Positions 18,189-28,540 are shown, counted from the stretch's first letter. The stretch: 64,000 nucleotides of DNA from Bradyrhizobium diazoefficiens (GCF_016616425.1 NZ_CP067101.1:186001-250000); one strand, 5' to 3'. The notes: generated by a model not told the origin, from the sequence alone. A program made the numbers and translations.

Positions 18189-19067
18189 TCAGATGTGGTC
18201 GTTTCGAACGTCGAGGGCATCTCGCAGACCGTCACCGATGAAGTTGAAGCTCGTTACCGCCATCGTAATGGCGGCACCGGGAATGATGGCGAGCCACGGA
18301 GCGCTCGCCAGATATTGCTGGGCGCCATTGAGCATGTTGCCCCAGCTGGGCAGCGGCGGCTGGATGCCGTAGCCGAGAAAGCTGATATAGGCCTCCAGAA
18401 GGATCGCGCGTGCGACGGCCAGACTTGCGGCGACGATGATTGGACCCATGGCATTGGGCAGGATCTCGCGGAACATGATGTGCGCCCTGCTGAGCCCGAC
18501 CATGCGCGCAGCCTGGACGAACTCGCGCTCGCGCAGCGAACGGACCTCGGCCTCGACGATTCGCGCAGTCTCCATCCAGCTCGTGACCGCAATGATCACG
18601 GCGATCATCACCGGGCTCGGCCGCAGCGTTGCGGCCAGCGCCAGCACGAGAAAGATCGAGGGATAGGACAGGAAGCCATCCACCGTCCGCATCAGTGCCG
18701 CCCCGACCCAGCCGCCGCGATAGCCGGCCGTCACGCCGATGAGCGTACCGATCAACGTCGACAGCAACATGGCGGAGAAACCCACCGCCAGCGAGACGCG
18801 CCCGGCCATCAACAGCCGCACGGCGAGGTCGCGCCCCAAAGGATCCGTGCCGAAATAATGGTGGCCTGTCAGGGGCGGAGCAAAGCGGGCGCGCAGATCG
18901 ATGTGGAGCGAGTCGTAGGGCAAGGCATAGGGACCGATGGCGCACGCCAGCACGAGCAGGGCGATCATCGCGATTCCCAGGAGTGCCAGATGGTGACGCA
19001 TGAAGCGGTTAACAGCGCGGCTGTTCCACCAGCGGATCGGAGCCGCGTGGGCGACGATGGCGGTCAT
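18189..19067 (-). CDS. ABC transporter permease, DppC/OppC type
   Basis: Second permease of a dipeptide/opine-class importer, 292 residues. It has the DppC landmark GTDPLGRDLAVRLL, about six membrane segments and the loop REFVQAARMVGLSRAHIMF that docks to the ATPase. GAGGAGCG precedes the start at 19067. It follows the DppB-type gene by 39 bp. Confidence 0.92.
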   Translation of the reverse strand: MTAIVAHAAPIRWWNSRAVNRFMRHHLALLGIAMIALLVLACAIGPYALPYDSLHIDLRARFAPPLTGHHYFGTDPLGRDLAVRLLMAGRVSLAVGFSAMLLSTLIGTLIGVTAGYRGGWVGAALMRTVDGFLSYPSIFLVLALAATLRPSPVMIAVIIAVTSWMETARIVEAEVRSLREREFVQAARMVGLSRAHIMFREILPNAMGPIIVAASLAVARAILLEAYISFLGYGIQPPLPSWGNMLNGAQQYLASAPWLAIIPGAAITMAVTSFNFIGDGLRDALDVRNDHI

Positions 19068-19106
19068 ATCTATTCGCTCCTCTTATCTGGCGTGAGTCCG
19101 CAAGGC

Positions 19107-20057
19107 TCAGGCCAGGCGAATGCGCGGATCGACGGTGGCGATCACGATGTCTGTGATCAGATTGCCCAACACGACCATGATGGCCGAGAAGATCAACAGC
19201 CCCATCACGACCGGATAGTCGCTGTAGCCAAGGCTGTCGAGAAACAGCCGCCCCATGCCGGGCCAGGTGAACACGGTCTCCGTGACCAGCGCGCCGGTGA
19301 GAATGCTGGGCAATTGCATCCCTGCGAGCGTGATCATCGGCAACAGCGCATTGCCGATGACATGTTTCAGCAAGATGCGGCGTTCGCTCACGCCCTTGGC
19401 TCGCGCCGTCTTGACGAAATCCTGACTCAACGCATCGAGCGTTGCCGTTCGCATGTAACGGCTCCAGATAGCGACGTGAACGAGCGACAGCACCAGGCTC
19501 GGCAAGATCAGGTGATGCAGATAGTCCAGCACCGAGCCGTCGCCGATCGTGTACATGTTGCCTGCGGGCACCCAACCCAGCTTCAGGGTGAAGATGTAGA
19601 TGCCGATCAGGCCGAACCAGAACGTCGGAACGGACAGCGCCACCATCGCGCCGACCGTCGCGCAGTAGTCGAAGAGGGAATAGCGCTGGGTGGCACCGCG
19701 GATTCCGATCCACGTGCCGGCCGCGATCGCCAATGCAGTGGATGTGCCCATCAGCAGCAGCGTCGCCAACAAATGGCGACCGATCACCGCAAGCACGGAA
19801 GAGCCGTCCCGGAAAGAGTGCCCCCAGTCGCCCTGCATCAGTCGCCAGGCCCAATCGAGATACTGGATCCACAGCGGACGATTGAGGCCCAACTGTGCAG
19901 CGAGCCGCTCGACGTCCTTCTGGGTCATGCCGGGATCGAGCCCGAATTGCGCGAGGGGCCCGCCCGGCATGAGGTTGAGAACCGTGAAACCGATGATCGA
20001 GACGATCACCAGCAGCACGATGCTCTGGAAGAGACGATTCAGCAGGAAGGCGGACAT
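19107..20057 (-). CDS. ABC transporter permease, DppB/OppB type
   Basis: First permease of the importer, 316 residues, with six membrane segments and the usual MPGGPLAQFG block near residue 30. The ATPase-docking loop is DFVKTARAKGVSERRILL. GGAGG stands before the ATG at 20057. Together with 18189, 20113 and 21777 it makes a complete importer for a peptide-sized or opine-like substrate. Confidence 0.92.
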   Translation of the reverse strand: MSAFLLNRLFQSIVLLVIVSIIGFTVLNLMPGGPLAQFGLDPGMTQKDVERLAAQLGLNRPLWIQYLDWAWRLMQGDWGHSFRDGSSVLAVIGRHLLATLLLMGTSTALAIAAGTWIGIRGATQRYSLFDYCATVGAMVALSVPTFWFGLIGIYIFTLKLGWVPAGNMYTIGDGSVLDYLHHLILPSLVLSLVHVAIWSRYMRTATLDALSQDFVKTARAKGVSERRILLKHVIGNALLPMITLAGMQLPSILTGALVTETVFTWPGMGRLFLDSLGYSDYPVVMGLLIFSAIMVVLGNLITDIVIATVDPRIRLA

Positions 20058-20112
20058 TCGAGTCCTCCATTAGCGTGACAATGCCGTCCGCCGCGGTCCA
20101 CGCCGCCAGACA

Positions 20113-21780
20113 TCAGCTCGCCCAATACCAGGCAAGCGCGTTCCAGGACTCCGTGCGAGTATTGCCATTCGGCACGAACCCGTTGATCCCCTTCTTGAGA
20201 CCTTCGACCGAGTTGCTCTGATACAGCGGCAGGAAAGGCAGGTCGCGGCGCACGAGTTCCTGTACGCGGGAGTAGATCGCCCGACGCGCGTCGGGATCGA
20301 AGGTGCGTGCGCCTTTGTCAAGGAGGGCATCGACCTCCGGATTTGCATACTGTGCGTTGTTCGAGCCGCGGCCGCCCTTCGCTCCGATCGAGCGTGAGTG
20401 CAAGCGATTGGTGACATCCGGATCGGCGCCAATCAGATACGAGCTGCCGACGATCACGGAATCGAACTGCGATTGCATCCAGAACTCGCCCCACATCACG
20501 GCGGCCGGCAGGTTCGATATCTTCATCTCGACGCCGAGCTGCGCGAAGGTTTGCTGCAGGAACTGCTGCAGCTGCTCGCGAAGCGGATCGCCCGAAGTGG
20601 TCGAATTGGAAAAGGCCAGGCGAACGCCGTTCTTGGCACGAATGCCGTCCGCGCCCTTTGCCCAGCCGGCCTGATCGAGGATCTTGGCCGCGCGATTCAA
20701 GTCGAATTGGTGCAAGGGCAGATTGGCGTTGAAGAAGAAGGACTGCCTCGGCATGAACGTCTCTGTCGGGGTCGGCACCCCGTAATAGAGCCCCTGGATG
20801 ACCGACTCCTTGTCGATCGCCGCATAGAGCGCCTCGCGAACCGCAAGCTCCCTAAACTGCGGGCGCTCGAGGTTCAAATAAAAGGATTCGAACGAGGTTC
20901 TTGGGAGGAGCGTCACCACCCGATTCGGCAGCGTCTTGGCTTCCCCGTAATGATCGGGCGTGATGTAAGGCTGACCTACGAGATCAATGTCGCCGCTCTT
21001 GAACTGGGTGTAGAGGACCGTGAGATCGGGAATGTATTTGAAGACCAGCCTCTCGATGTGAGGGCCATCGCCGAAGTATTCGGTGTTCGCAACGAGTTCG
21101 AGATGATCACCAGCAACCCGCTTTTCCCACTTGAACGCGCCGGTGCCGACCGGCGCCTGGTTGAAGGCGGCGTTGTTCGGATTGGCCTCTTTCTCGAGGA
21201 TGTGCTTGGGGACGATGAAGGTCTCGGTCAGGAAGGACAAATACGGCGCAAAAGCCTCTTCCATTCGCCACGAGATCTCCGTGGGTGAGACCACCGTGAT
21301 GTCGCGTACGAGAGCGTGGCCCGCCGTGCGCCAGCTCCGGAAGTTGGGATTCGTGATCAGTTCAAGCGTGAACTTCACGTCCTCGGCGCTGAATGGCTTG
21401 CCGTCGTGCCAGCGGACGTCGTCGCGCAAGCGAATGCGCCATTTCAGGCCGTCCTCCGAAATGCCCCCGTTCTTCTGGTTCGGCACTTCCACGGCGAGAT
21501 TTGGCTGAATGACGCCCTGGGGGTCGATGCGGAAGAGCGCATCGAAGACCGAGAAATGAACGCCATCATCGACTTCAATGTGGGCCATCAGCGGATTGAA
21601 AACGGTCGGCTCTTGTCCAAGCCCGACGATTATGCGGCCACTTGGCTTTGCCGAAGCGCGAGCGAATGCAGGCTTGCCCAACAGGTTTGGCGCGAAGATG
21701 CCGACTGCTCCGCCGATGGCCACCATTCGCAGAGCATCGCGCCGCGAGTAGTTCGATGTCGTCGCAGAATGCTTGGTCAT
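20113..21780 (-). CDS. ABC transporter substrate-binding protein (SBP_bac_5), Tat-exported
   Basis: Family 5 extracellular solute-binding protein of 555 residues. The N-terminus carries a twin-arginine signal (SRRDALRMVAIGG) with cleavage expected near residue 40 (AFARASA), so the folded protein reaches the periplasm by Tat. The mature part has the family pattern VEVPNQKNGGISEDGLKWRI and LRDDVRWHDGKPFSAEDVKF. Its ATG overlaps the stop of the ATPase gene upstream by 4 bp. Family 5 ligands include peptides, opines, nickel and glutathione; the oxidases next door favour an amino-acid derivative. Confidence 0.92.
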   Translation of the reverse strand: MTKHSATTSNYSRRDALRMVAIGGAVGIFAPNLLGKPAFARASAKPSGRIIVGLGQEPTVFNPLMAHIEVDDGVHFSVFDALFRIDPQGVIQPNLAVEVPNQKNGGISEDGLKWRIRLRDDVRWHDGKPFSAEDVKFTLELITNPNFRSWRTAGHALVRDITVVSPTEISWRMEEAFAPYLSFLTETFIVPKHILEKEANPNNAAFNQAPVGTGAFKWEKRVAGDHLELVANTEYFGDGPHIERLVFKYIPDLTVLYTQFKSGDIDLVGQPYITPDHYGEAKTLPNRVVTLLPRTSFESFYLNLERPQFRELAVREALYAAIDKESVIQGLYYGVPTPTETFMPRQSFFFNANLPLHQFDLNRAAKILDQAGWAKGADGIRAKNGVRLAFSNSTTSGDPLREQLQQFLQQTFAQLGVEMKISNLPAAVMWGEFWMQSQFDSVIVGSSYLIGADPDVTNRLHSRSIGAKGGRGSNNAQYANPEVDALLDKGARTFDPDARRAIYSRVQELVRRDLPFLPLYQSNSVEGLKKGINGFVPNGNTRTESWNALAWYWAS

Positions 21781-23468
21781 AACGTAGCTCCTCCGTTGTG
21801 CTGTCCGCTGTACTCTGCATGTTCGGGCATGGTCCGGGGTTGCTCGCCCGGGATCGCTGCCACCAGTTCTCGCGTGTAGGTGGATTTCGGATCGAGGAAT
21901 ATCTGGGACGGCGGGCCGCGTTCCACGATCTGCCCGCGATGCATGACGGCGATTTCGTCGCAGATTTGGCTTGCGACGCGCAGATCATGCGTGATGAAGA
22001 TCATCGAGACGCCGGTCTCCCGCTGGATCTGGTCGAGCAGCTTTAAGATCTGGGCCTGGATCGATACGTCGAGGGCTGAGACCGCTTCGTCGGCAATCAG
22101 CAATTTTGGCTTGAACATCAGCGCCCGCGCGATGCCGACGCGCTGGCGCTGCCCGCCGGAGAACTCGTGCGGAAAGCGCTCAAAGGCGCCTGCATCCAGG
22201 CCGACATGGGACAGAAGCTCCCGGGCCCGCCCGCAAGCTTCGCTGTAAGGCATTCCGTGCGCCACCGGGCCGACCGCGAGAATGTGCCCGACCGTCGATC
22301 GCGGATTGAGCGATGCGAAAGGATCCTGAAAGATCATCTGGATCATCGGCCGTAGCGGCCGAAACTCGGCTTCGGAAAGTCCGGCGATGTCGCGGCCTTC
22401 GAACAGGATCGAGCCGCCGTCGCACTCCATGAGCTTGATCAGCAGTCGACCGAGCGACGACTTTCCCGAACCGCTTTCCCCGACGATGCCGAGCGTGCGA
22501 CCCGACGTGAGGTCGAAGCTGACCCCATTGACCGCGGGCACGATGCGCTGCGTACGGAAAAGCGCGCTGCCGCTGCGATAAGTCTTTGCCAGGCGTTCGA
22601 CCTTCAGGATCGACGCTCGCGCCCCGGCTTCCGAGGGAACGCGGTCCTTGCCGGTCAGGTGGGGCACCGCTGCGATCAGACGGCGCGTATAGAGATGACC
22701 GGGCGACTTCAGCACCTGCGCGGCACTGCCCTGCTCCACGCAATGGCCCTTCTCCATCACCACAACATGGTCGGCAATCTCCGCGACGACGCCGAAATCA
22801 TGGGTGATGAACATGACGCTCATGCCCTTGCGGCGCTGAATGTCGCGGATCAATTTGAGGATCTGCGCCTGGGTCGTCACGTCGAGTGCGGTGGTCGGCT
22901 CGTCCGCGATCAGGATCGCAGGTTCGAGGGCCAGAGCCATGGCGATCATCACCCGCTGCCGCTGCCCGCCCGAAAGCCGGAAGGGATATTGGTGATACAT
23001 GAGCTGCGGATCAGGGAGCCCCACTTCAATCAACAAGTCTATGACTCGGCTGCGACGGGAGGCCGGCGTACCGACGTCGTGCGCGGCCATCGCCTCCTCG
23101 ATCTGCGCGCCCACGGTCATCAGCGGGTTGAGCGCCGAGAGAGGATCTTGAAAGATCATCGAGACGACCCGGCCGCGTAGGCTGCGGAGCTTCTCAGGCG
23201 CGAGGCCTACGATGTTCGTCCCATTCAGGTGGATCGCCCCCGAGGTGACCCTGATCACCTTCGGCAGAAGCCCCATGATCGCATTGGCGGTGACCGACTT
23301 GCCCGATCCAGATTCCCCGATGATGCAGAGAATTTGGCCGCGCATCAGATCAAAGGAGATGTTCTCGATGGCGTAGGCCCGCTCCATTCCTTGCGGCAGA
23401 CTTACGCTCAGCTCCCGCACCGAGAGCGCGACATCGGCGGGGGCTGCAGCCGGGCTGCCAGAGGCCAT
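21777..23468 (-). CDS. Two-domain ABC ATPase (DppD-DppF fusion type)
   Basis: Carries both ATPase domains of the importer in one chain of 563 residues. Domain 1 has [31 protein letters not shown] and [11 protein letters not shown]; domain 2 repeats these as [28 protein letters not shown] and [11 protein letters not shown]. The second Walker B therefore reads DEA, where most have DEP; the catalytic Glu is kept. The start at 23468 is favoured by GAGGA 8 nt upstream; starts at 23495 and 23606 are possible and would add a basic N-terminus. It is the first gene of the minus-strand transport/catabolic run. Confidence 0.9.
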   Translation of the reverse strand: MASGSPAAAPADVALSVRELSVSLPQGMERAYAIENISFDLMRGQILCIIGESGSGKSVTANAIMGLLPKVIRVTSGAIHLNGTNIVGLAPEKLRSLRGRVVSMIFQDPLSALNPLMTVGAQIEEAMAAHDVGTPASRRSRVIDLLIEVGLPDPQLMYHQYPFRLSGGQRQRVMIAMALALEPAILIADEPTTALDVTTQAQILKLIRDIQRRKGMSVMFITHDFGVVAEIADHVVVMEKGHCVEQGSAAQVLKSPGHLYTRRLIAAVPHLTGKDRVPSEAGARASILKVERLAKTYRSGSALFRTQRIVPAVNGVSFDLTSGRTLGIVGESGSGKSSLGRLLIKLMECDGGSILFEGRDIAGLSEAEFRPLRPMIQMIFQDPFASLNPRSTVGHILAVGPVAHGMPYSEACGRARELLSHVGLDAGAFERFPHEFSGGQRQRVGIARALMFKPKLLIADEAVSALDVSIQAQILKLLDQIQRETGVSMIFITHDLRVASQICDEIAVMHRGQIVERGPPSQIFLDPKSTYTRELVAAIPGEQPRTMPEHAEYSGQHNGGATL

Positions 23469-24122
23469 CGGAACATCCTCGCTTTTCAGCTTCATTCGGC
23501 CATCCTGCTGCGGGCTGCGCCTTCGGTTCTTTGCCTTGCCACGCTTCTTCGACAGGTCGATGATTTGACGCTCGACGTGCCCATCCTCCATTGGAGGCTG
23601 CGGCATGATTCAGGCCTCCCCGCGCAAGGGGCAAGAACTCTTTTTCGGAGCGCGGCGCCGACCGAACGGGTCAGCTCGATCGAAGCGAAGCATGGATGGC
23701 GCCGACCTCATAGCTTGATCGCTTCCGCCAAGATCTGCTCCTGGACAAGGCTCATGCGGGTTGCCTCCATGGACTTCGATCCTTCGATCCGTTCTGCCGA
23801 TCTTGATGATTTCAATCACCGTGGAGTCGCCGAAAGCCGGCATCCCGGCAGCACGAACTTCTGAAAACGGAGTCCGATTTGGCATTTCAATCTGCGCCGC
23901 CAGGCCTGCCGTGACCTCCTGCCGGGAAGGTGCGCGACGGATCGCAGGAGCACGTGCATCACTCTCGCCGCCTGCAAGCTGCGACGCAAGCAAGGTATTT
24001 TCGCAATATTTGCCTGCGTCAAAGGCAGTAAACCGCAGGATATTCGGTCTCACGACGAAAGTCCGTGGGGGCTGCCGCAATTCCTCGGTTACGCTGCGGC
24101 GACCACCGGAGATCCCTGTCGG
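23469..24122. other. Divergent promoter region between transporter and oxidase
   Basis: 654 bp between divergent transcripts: minus-strand importer genes and the plus-strand FAD oxidase. A 35-codon minus-strand frame (about 23715-23820), preceded by a TTG, reads as an acidic/basic helix ending EAIKL, but it cannot be assigned and may be chance. Promoters of both operons and a site for the Lrp/AsnC regulator are expected here; none was picked out with confidence. Confidence 0.5.
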
Positions 24123-25448
24123 ATGAGCCCGCCGCTCCTGCATATCGAATCCAGTCCATCCCTTCCTCGTGAAGCGGACGTCGTCGTCATCGGCGGCGGC
24201 GTCGTAGGCGTGTTCACAAGCTACTATCTCGCGCGTCGCGGCCTCAAGGTTGCCTTGCTCGAGAAGGGCCGCGTCGCCGCCGAGCAGTCCAGCCGCAACT
24301 GGGGATGGTGCCGCCAACAGAACCGCGACGCACGCGAGCTGCCGCTTGCGACCAAGAGCCTCGAGCTCTGGGAACGAGTTGCCCAGGAAACCGGTGAAGA
24401 CACGGGTTTTCGCCGTTGCGGCCTGTTGTATTTGTCGAACGACGAGAATGAGCTGGCAGGCTGGGCCAAGTGGCGAGACTTCGCCAGGACCGTTGGCGTC
24501 ACGACGCATATGTTGAGCTCGGAAGAGGCGAGCGGCCGGGGCAAGGCAACGGGCCGCAAGTGGAAGGGCGGCGTCTTCTCGCCGACAGACGGGACGGCGG
24601 ACACTTCAAAGGCCGTCCCCATCGCCGCGCGTGCGATCATGGCGGCGGGCGGCACGGTGCACCAGCATTGCGCGGCGCGCGGCATCGAGCTCAGTGCCGG
24701 CCGGATCAGCGGCGTGGTGACCGAGGCCGGCACGATCCGGACGAAGACGGTCGTCATGGCAGGAGGCGCATGGGCATCTTCGTTCTGCAACCAGCTCGGA
24801 ATTCGTTTCCCTCAGGCATCGGTGCGCCAATCCATTCTCGCCGTCGCTCCTGGCGCAGCCGGCCTGCCTGATGCCCTGCACACTGCGCAGCTGTCGCTCA
24901 CACGGCGTGGCAACGGCGGATACACGCTGGCCATCAGCGGACGCGCGCGAGTCGATCCGACCCCGCAGCAAGTCAGGTTCGGCCGCGAATTCCTCCCCAT
25001 GTTCGCCCGCCGCTGGCGAAGCCTCAGCCCCGGGGCCTTCGAGGGCATGCGGCAAGGCCACGAATCCCTGGCGAAATGGAGGCTGGACGAGGTGACCCCG
25101 ATGGAGCTGAACCGCACGCTCAATCCCCGCCCCGACATGATGCAGATTCGGCTGACGCATCGACGCGCGTGCAAGCTGGTCCCGGAGCTGCGGCACCTCG
25201 CCATCTCAAACGTCTGGGCCGGCTACATCGACAGCACGCCGGACGGCATTCCGGCAATCGGCGAAGTTGAGTCCATTCCAGGCTTCATCCTAGCGGCGGG
25301 GTTCAGTGGCCATGGCTTCGGGATCGGGCCCGGCACCGGGCACATGATCGCCGACATCATCACCGGTCGTGCGCCGATCATCGACCCGCGCCCCTACAGG
25401 CCGGAGCGGCTGAGAATGAGCGCCTGGGGCAAGGTCAGCGAGTTCTGA
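24123..25448 (+). CDS. FAD-dependent oxidoreductase (DAO family), paralogue B
   Basis: 441-residue flavoenzyme, a clear paralogue of 11266-12588: both share VALLEKG, EQSSRNWGWCRQQNRD, GFRRCGL, LAGW-KWR, FPQAS-RQ, GYTLAISG-type blocks and GHGFG-GPG. The FAD motif is VVVIGGGVVGVFTSYYLA. The two genes bracket the transport/oxidase run in opposite orientation. It is followed by an Lrp/AsnC regulator 113 bp downstream. It probably oxidises an amino-acid-derived amine; substrate specificity may differ from A. Confidence 0.85.
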   Translation: MSPPLLHIESSPSLPREADVVVIGGGVVGVFTSYYLARRGLKVALLEKGRVAAEQSSRNWGWCRQQNRDARELPLATKSLELWERVAQETGEDTGFRRCGLLYLSNDENELAGWAKWRDFARTVGVTTHMLSSEEASGRGKATGRKWKGGVFSPTDGTADTSKAVPIAARAIMAAGGTVHQHCAARGIELSAGRISGVVTEAGTIRTKTVVMAGGAWASSFCNQLGIRFPQASVRQSILAVAPGAAGLPDALHTAQLSLTRRGNGGYTLAISGRARVDPTPQQVRFGREFLPMFARRWRSLSPGAFEGMRQGHESLAKWRLDEVTPMELNRTLNPRPDMMQIRLTHRRACKLVPELRHLAISNVWAGYIDSTPDGIPAIGEVESIPGFILAAGFSGHGFGIGPGTGHMIADIITGRAPIIDPRPYRPERLRMSAWGKVSEF

Positions 25449-25561
25449 ATTGCAGTTTCCGCCTCGTTGGGAAAAGCTGCTGGTTGATGCTATGAAGATG
25501 AATATGACGCTGAAGACTCAAAGCCTTGACGCCGTTGTCGGCCCCATCTGATGGCATTGCT

Positions 25562-26038
25562 ATGAAGCTCGATAAGATCGACATCAGGATTTTATGCGAA
25601 CTGCAGAAGAACGGGCGCATTTCCAATGTCGAGCTCGCAGAGCTGATAAATCTTTCGCCGAGCCCGTGCCTGATGCGCGTCAAGAGGCTCCAGACGGAGG
25701 GTTTCATCACCGGCTATTCCGCCCAGATCGATGTCGCCAAGCTCGGACAAACTCTGACGGTCTTCGCCGAAATCACCCTGAAGAATCACCGGCAGATCGA
25801 TTTCGCGCGCTTTCTCACGACGATCGAAAAGATCGATTCGGTGGTCGAATGCCATCTGGTTTCGGGCGGGTACGACTATCTCGTCAAGTTCATCGCCGCG
25901 GGAATCAGCGAATATCAGGCTGTCATGGAACGCCTGGTCGAGATGGATATCGGCATCGACAAATACTTCAGCTTTGTCGTGCTGAAGTCCCCGATCGTGA
26001 AATCCCACCTGCCGCTCGAAAGTATCTTCAATGGCTAA
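25562..26038 (+). CDS. Lrp/AsnC family transcriptional regulator
   Basis: 158 residues: an N-terminal winged helix-turn-helix (IDIRILCELQKNGRISNVELA, then SPSPCLMRVKRLQ as recognition helix) and a C-terminal RAM ligand-binding domain (about 65-150, VVECHLVSGGYDYLVKF). The start at 25562 gives the standard N-terminus; the frame is open 12 codons upstream. Regulators of this type usually sense an amino acid and control adjacent catabolic genes, here the oxidases, aminotransferase or importer. Confidence 0.9.
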   Translation: MKLDKIDIRILCELQKNGRISNVELAELINLSPSPCLMRVKRLQTEGFITGYSAQIDVAKLGQTLTVFAEITLKNHRQIDFARFLTTIEKIDSVVECHLVSGGYDYLVKFIAAGISEYQAVMERLVEMDIGIDKYFSFVVLKSPIVKSHLPLESIFNG

Positions 26039-26074
26039 GAACTAAGGACAACGGCGCCGACCGGCGGCGCGTGA

Positions 26075-27451
26075 TCATCCCTTCATCGCCGCGCGGACAT
26101 CCTTGTCTTCGAGAGTCTGGTCGAGCGTGGTCTTTGTCCGCTCAATAATGCCGTCGATATCGTCATCCGTGCAGCACAGCGGCGGCGCGTAGCCCAGCAC
26201 GCCTTGCGCGAAGGCGCGGATCACGAGACCATTGTCCCATGCGCGGTCGAAGATGCGGCGCGCCGCATCGGCTTCCGCTGGTAGGGGCGTCTTGAGCTCC
26301 TTATCGATCACGAGCTCGACTGCGGCCAGCATGCCGCGGCCACGGACATCGCCGACGAGCGGATGATCGGCAAGCGCGCAAAGGCCTTCCATCAGACGCT
26401 TCCCCGCCTTCCGGCCGTTCTCCAGCAGACCATTTTGGTAAAGGTCGAGGCAGGCGAGCCCGACCGCCGCGCTGACGGGATGTGCGGAATAAGTGTAGCC
26501 GTGGCCGACAGCGGTCTTGCCGGCGCCATCGGCAATCGTGTTGTAGACCCGATCGGACATGAGAACGGCGCCCATCGGCACATAGCCCGAAGTCAGCCCC
26601 TTTGCCGTGGTCATGAGATCCGGCACGACGTCATCCCCTTCACAGGCGAAGAGCGGACCGACACGGCCAAAGCCGGTGATGACCTCATCGACGACGAACA
26701 GAATATCGTGCTCCTTGCAGACAGTATGCATGGCCTTCAACCAGGACGGCGGCGGAACGAGGACGCCTCCTGACCCCTGTATCGGCTCGACATAGAAGGC
26801 GGCGACCCGTTCGGCGCCGAGTTCGGCGATCTTGGCCCGCAGAGCAGCGACCGACGCCGCAATGATAGCCTGGGGAGACGAACCAACAGGATTGCGATAG
26901 GCATAGTGCGAGGGGATCTTGTGTTGCCAGCTGTGGGGCACCCCAAAGCCCGCATGAAAGGCGGGCAGCGCCGTCAAGCCAGCCCCTGCCGTCGACGATC
27001 CATGGTAGCCAGACTCGACGGAAATGAACTGGTCCTTCCGCGGCCTCCCTTTGGAATGATAGTAGTACCTGATGAAGCGGATGGTACTGTCGATGGCATC
27101 GGAGCCACCCAGCGTGAAGTAGACATGGTTCAGATCGCCAGGCGCCAACTCAGCCAGCCTTGCGGCCAACCGGATGGCCGGGTCGGAGCCCAACCCGAAG
27201 TAGCCCGTCGCGTAAGGCAGTTCGCGTAACTGCCTTGTAGCCGCTTCAACGATGCTATCCTGTCCGTAGCCGGCATTGACACACCACAGACCCGCAAAGC
27301 CGTCCAGCAATTGACGTCCCGCAGCATCGGTCAGCGTCGCGCCCTTGCCTGACTTCAGCACGCGGACGCCCATCGCCTCGTGGCTTCGATAAGAAGAGAC
27401 CGGGTGAATCAGATGCGCGCGATCGAGCTCAATTAGCGAGTTGCTCAACAT
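26075..27451 (-). CDS. Class III (omega-amino acid) aminotransferase
   Basis: PLP aminotransferase of 458 residues, moving an omega-amino group to pyruvate or 2-oxoglutarate. Visible: YFTLGGSDAIDST near residue 110, the aromatic/His block YHGSS, VVDEVITGFGR with the PLP-contacting Asp, and the PLP lysine in TTAKGLTSGY. GGAGG precedes the ATG at 27451. Motifs match putrescine/beta-alanine:pyruvate-type transaminases. Its aldehyde product would suit the dehydrogenase at 28599. Confidence 0.9.
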   Translation of the reverse strand: MLSNSLIELDRAHLIHPVSSYRSHEAMGVRVLKSGKGATLTDAAGRQLLDGFAGLWCVNAGYGQDSIVEAATRQLRELPYATGYFGLGSDPAIRLAARLAELAPGDLNHVYFTLGGSDAIDSTIRFIRYYYHSKGRPRKDQFISVESGYHGSSTAGAGLTALPAFHAGFGVPHSWQHKIPSHYAYRNPVGSSPQAIIAASVAALRAKIAELGAERVAAFYVEPIQGSGGVLVPPPSWLKAMHTVCKEHDILFVVDEVITGFGRVGPLFACEGDDVVPDLMTTAKGLTSGYVPMGAVLMSDRVYNTIADGAGKTAVGHGYTYSAHPVSAAVGLACLDLYQNGLLENGRKAGKRLMEGLCALADHPLVGDVRGRGMLAAVELVIDKELKTPLPAEADAARRIFDRAWDNGLVIRAFAQGVLGYAPPLCCTDDDIDGIIERTKTTLDQTLEDKDVRAAMKG

Positions 27452-27790
27452 ATTGTCCTCCAGATCGGCCGCGATGTCTGCGCGAGCAGCCCGTTGTGTC
27501 AGGGCTCAACATAAGCTGCCGAGGACGGCAGTTGCTCCCAGGCAAGACATCGAGGGAGGGCGTTTCGACTTTGATTGGGCACCACTGCGGCATCTTATGC
27601 CGGCATGGTGCGGCGACGGCATTGCGGCTAAACGAGGAGAGCCGTCGTCGCGCAACTCTCTGCCACCGCTTCGATGGGATGCGACACAATCTGCTCCCGA
27701 CCACCGCGAAATCGGCGCTTTATCTCGTCGGCTGCTCGCTATAGTGCGTGTCGTACCGGCAAGCGGTGCGAGATCGCAAGGATTGGAGCT
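27452..27790. other. Divergent promoter region, aminotransferase / HAD
   Basis: 339 bp between two diverging genes. No gene is supported inside. It should hold both promoters; no clear operator stood out. Confidence 0.5.
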
Positions 27791-28480
27791 ATGGCGACGT
27801 TCAGACCCAAATACATCACCTTCGACTGCTACGGCACGCTGACCAATTTCGACATGGCCGGCGCCGCGACCCGTGTCTATGGTTCGGAGCTTTCTGCCGC
27901 GGCGATGGCAAGGCTCATCAAGGACTTTTCAGCCTATCGTCTGGACGAGGTTCTCGGTGCCTGGAAGCCGTACTTCGAGGTGGTGCACAACGCGCTGGAG
28001 CGCGCCTGCAAGCGCAACGGTATCGTCTTTCAGCCGGAGCATGCCCAGCGAATCAATCAAGAGATCCACACGTGGGGTCCACATGCTGACGTCCCGGCTG
28101 GTCTGGCCAAGGTTGCCAAAGAGATCCCGCTGGTCATCTTGTCGAACTCCATGAACAACCTCATCATGTCCAACGTGGAGAAGCTCGGCGCTCCCTTCCA
28201 CATGGTCATCACGGCCGAGGAGACTGGCGCCTACAAGCCGCACATGAAAGGCTTCGAATACATGCTCGACAAGCTGGGCTGCGGCCCGGAAGATATCACC
28301 CACGTCTCCTCCTCGTTCCGCTACGATCTGATGACCGCCTACGATCTGGGTATCAAGAGCAAGGTATGGGTGAACCGCGGTCACGAGCCGGCGAACCCCT
28401 TCTATGAATACACCGAGGCCTCTGGCATAGGCGGCTTGGCTGCCGCAGTCGGGCTGGAGCCTCTTCGCAAAAGCGCCTGA
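27791..28480 (+). CDS. HAD hydrolase, haloacid dehalogenase type II-like
   Basis: 229-residue HAD-superfamily enzyme. The nucleophile Asp is in TFDCYGTLTNF, motif II Ser in VILSNSM, motif III Lys in GAYKPHMKGFEYM, and motif IV near SSSFRYDLMTAYDLG, the pattern of (S)-2-haloacid dehalogenases. Members of this group also act as phosphatases, so dehalogenation is not certain. GGAGCT precedes the ATG at 27791. It is followed by a strong bidirectional terminator. Confidence 0.85.
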   Translation: MATFRPKYITFDCYGTLTNFDMAGAATRVYGSELSAAAMARLIKDFSAYRLDEVLGAWKPYFEVVHNALERACKRNGIVFQPEHAQRINQEIHTWGPHADVPAGLAKVAKEIPLVILSNSMNNLIMSNVEKLGAPFHMVITAEETGAYKPHMKGFEYMLDKLGCGPEDITHVSSSFRYDLMTAYDLGIKSKVWVNRGHEPANPFYEYTEASGIGGLAAAVGLEPLRKSA

Positions 28481-28540
28481 GCGCAGTTCCTTCGGGATCT
28501 CTCGCGGCCCTTCAGTAATAGAGACCTGCGCTGGTCAAGG

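Noticed and set aside
18195..20078. 627-codon plus-strand open frame
   Set aside because: Antisense to the two permease genes; composition is His/Gln/Asp-rich and matches no family.
23610..24509. 299-codon minus-strand frame
   Set aside because: Largely antisense to the FAD oxidase at 24123; no domain.
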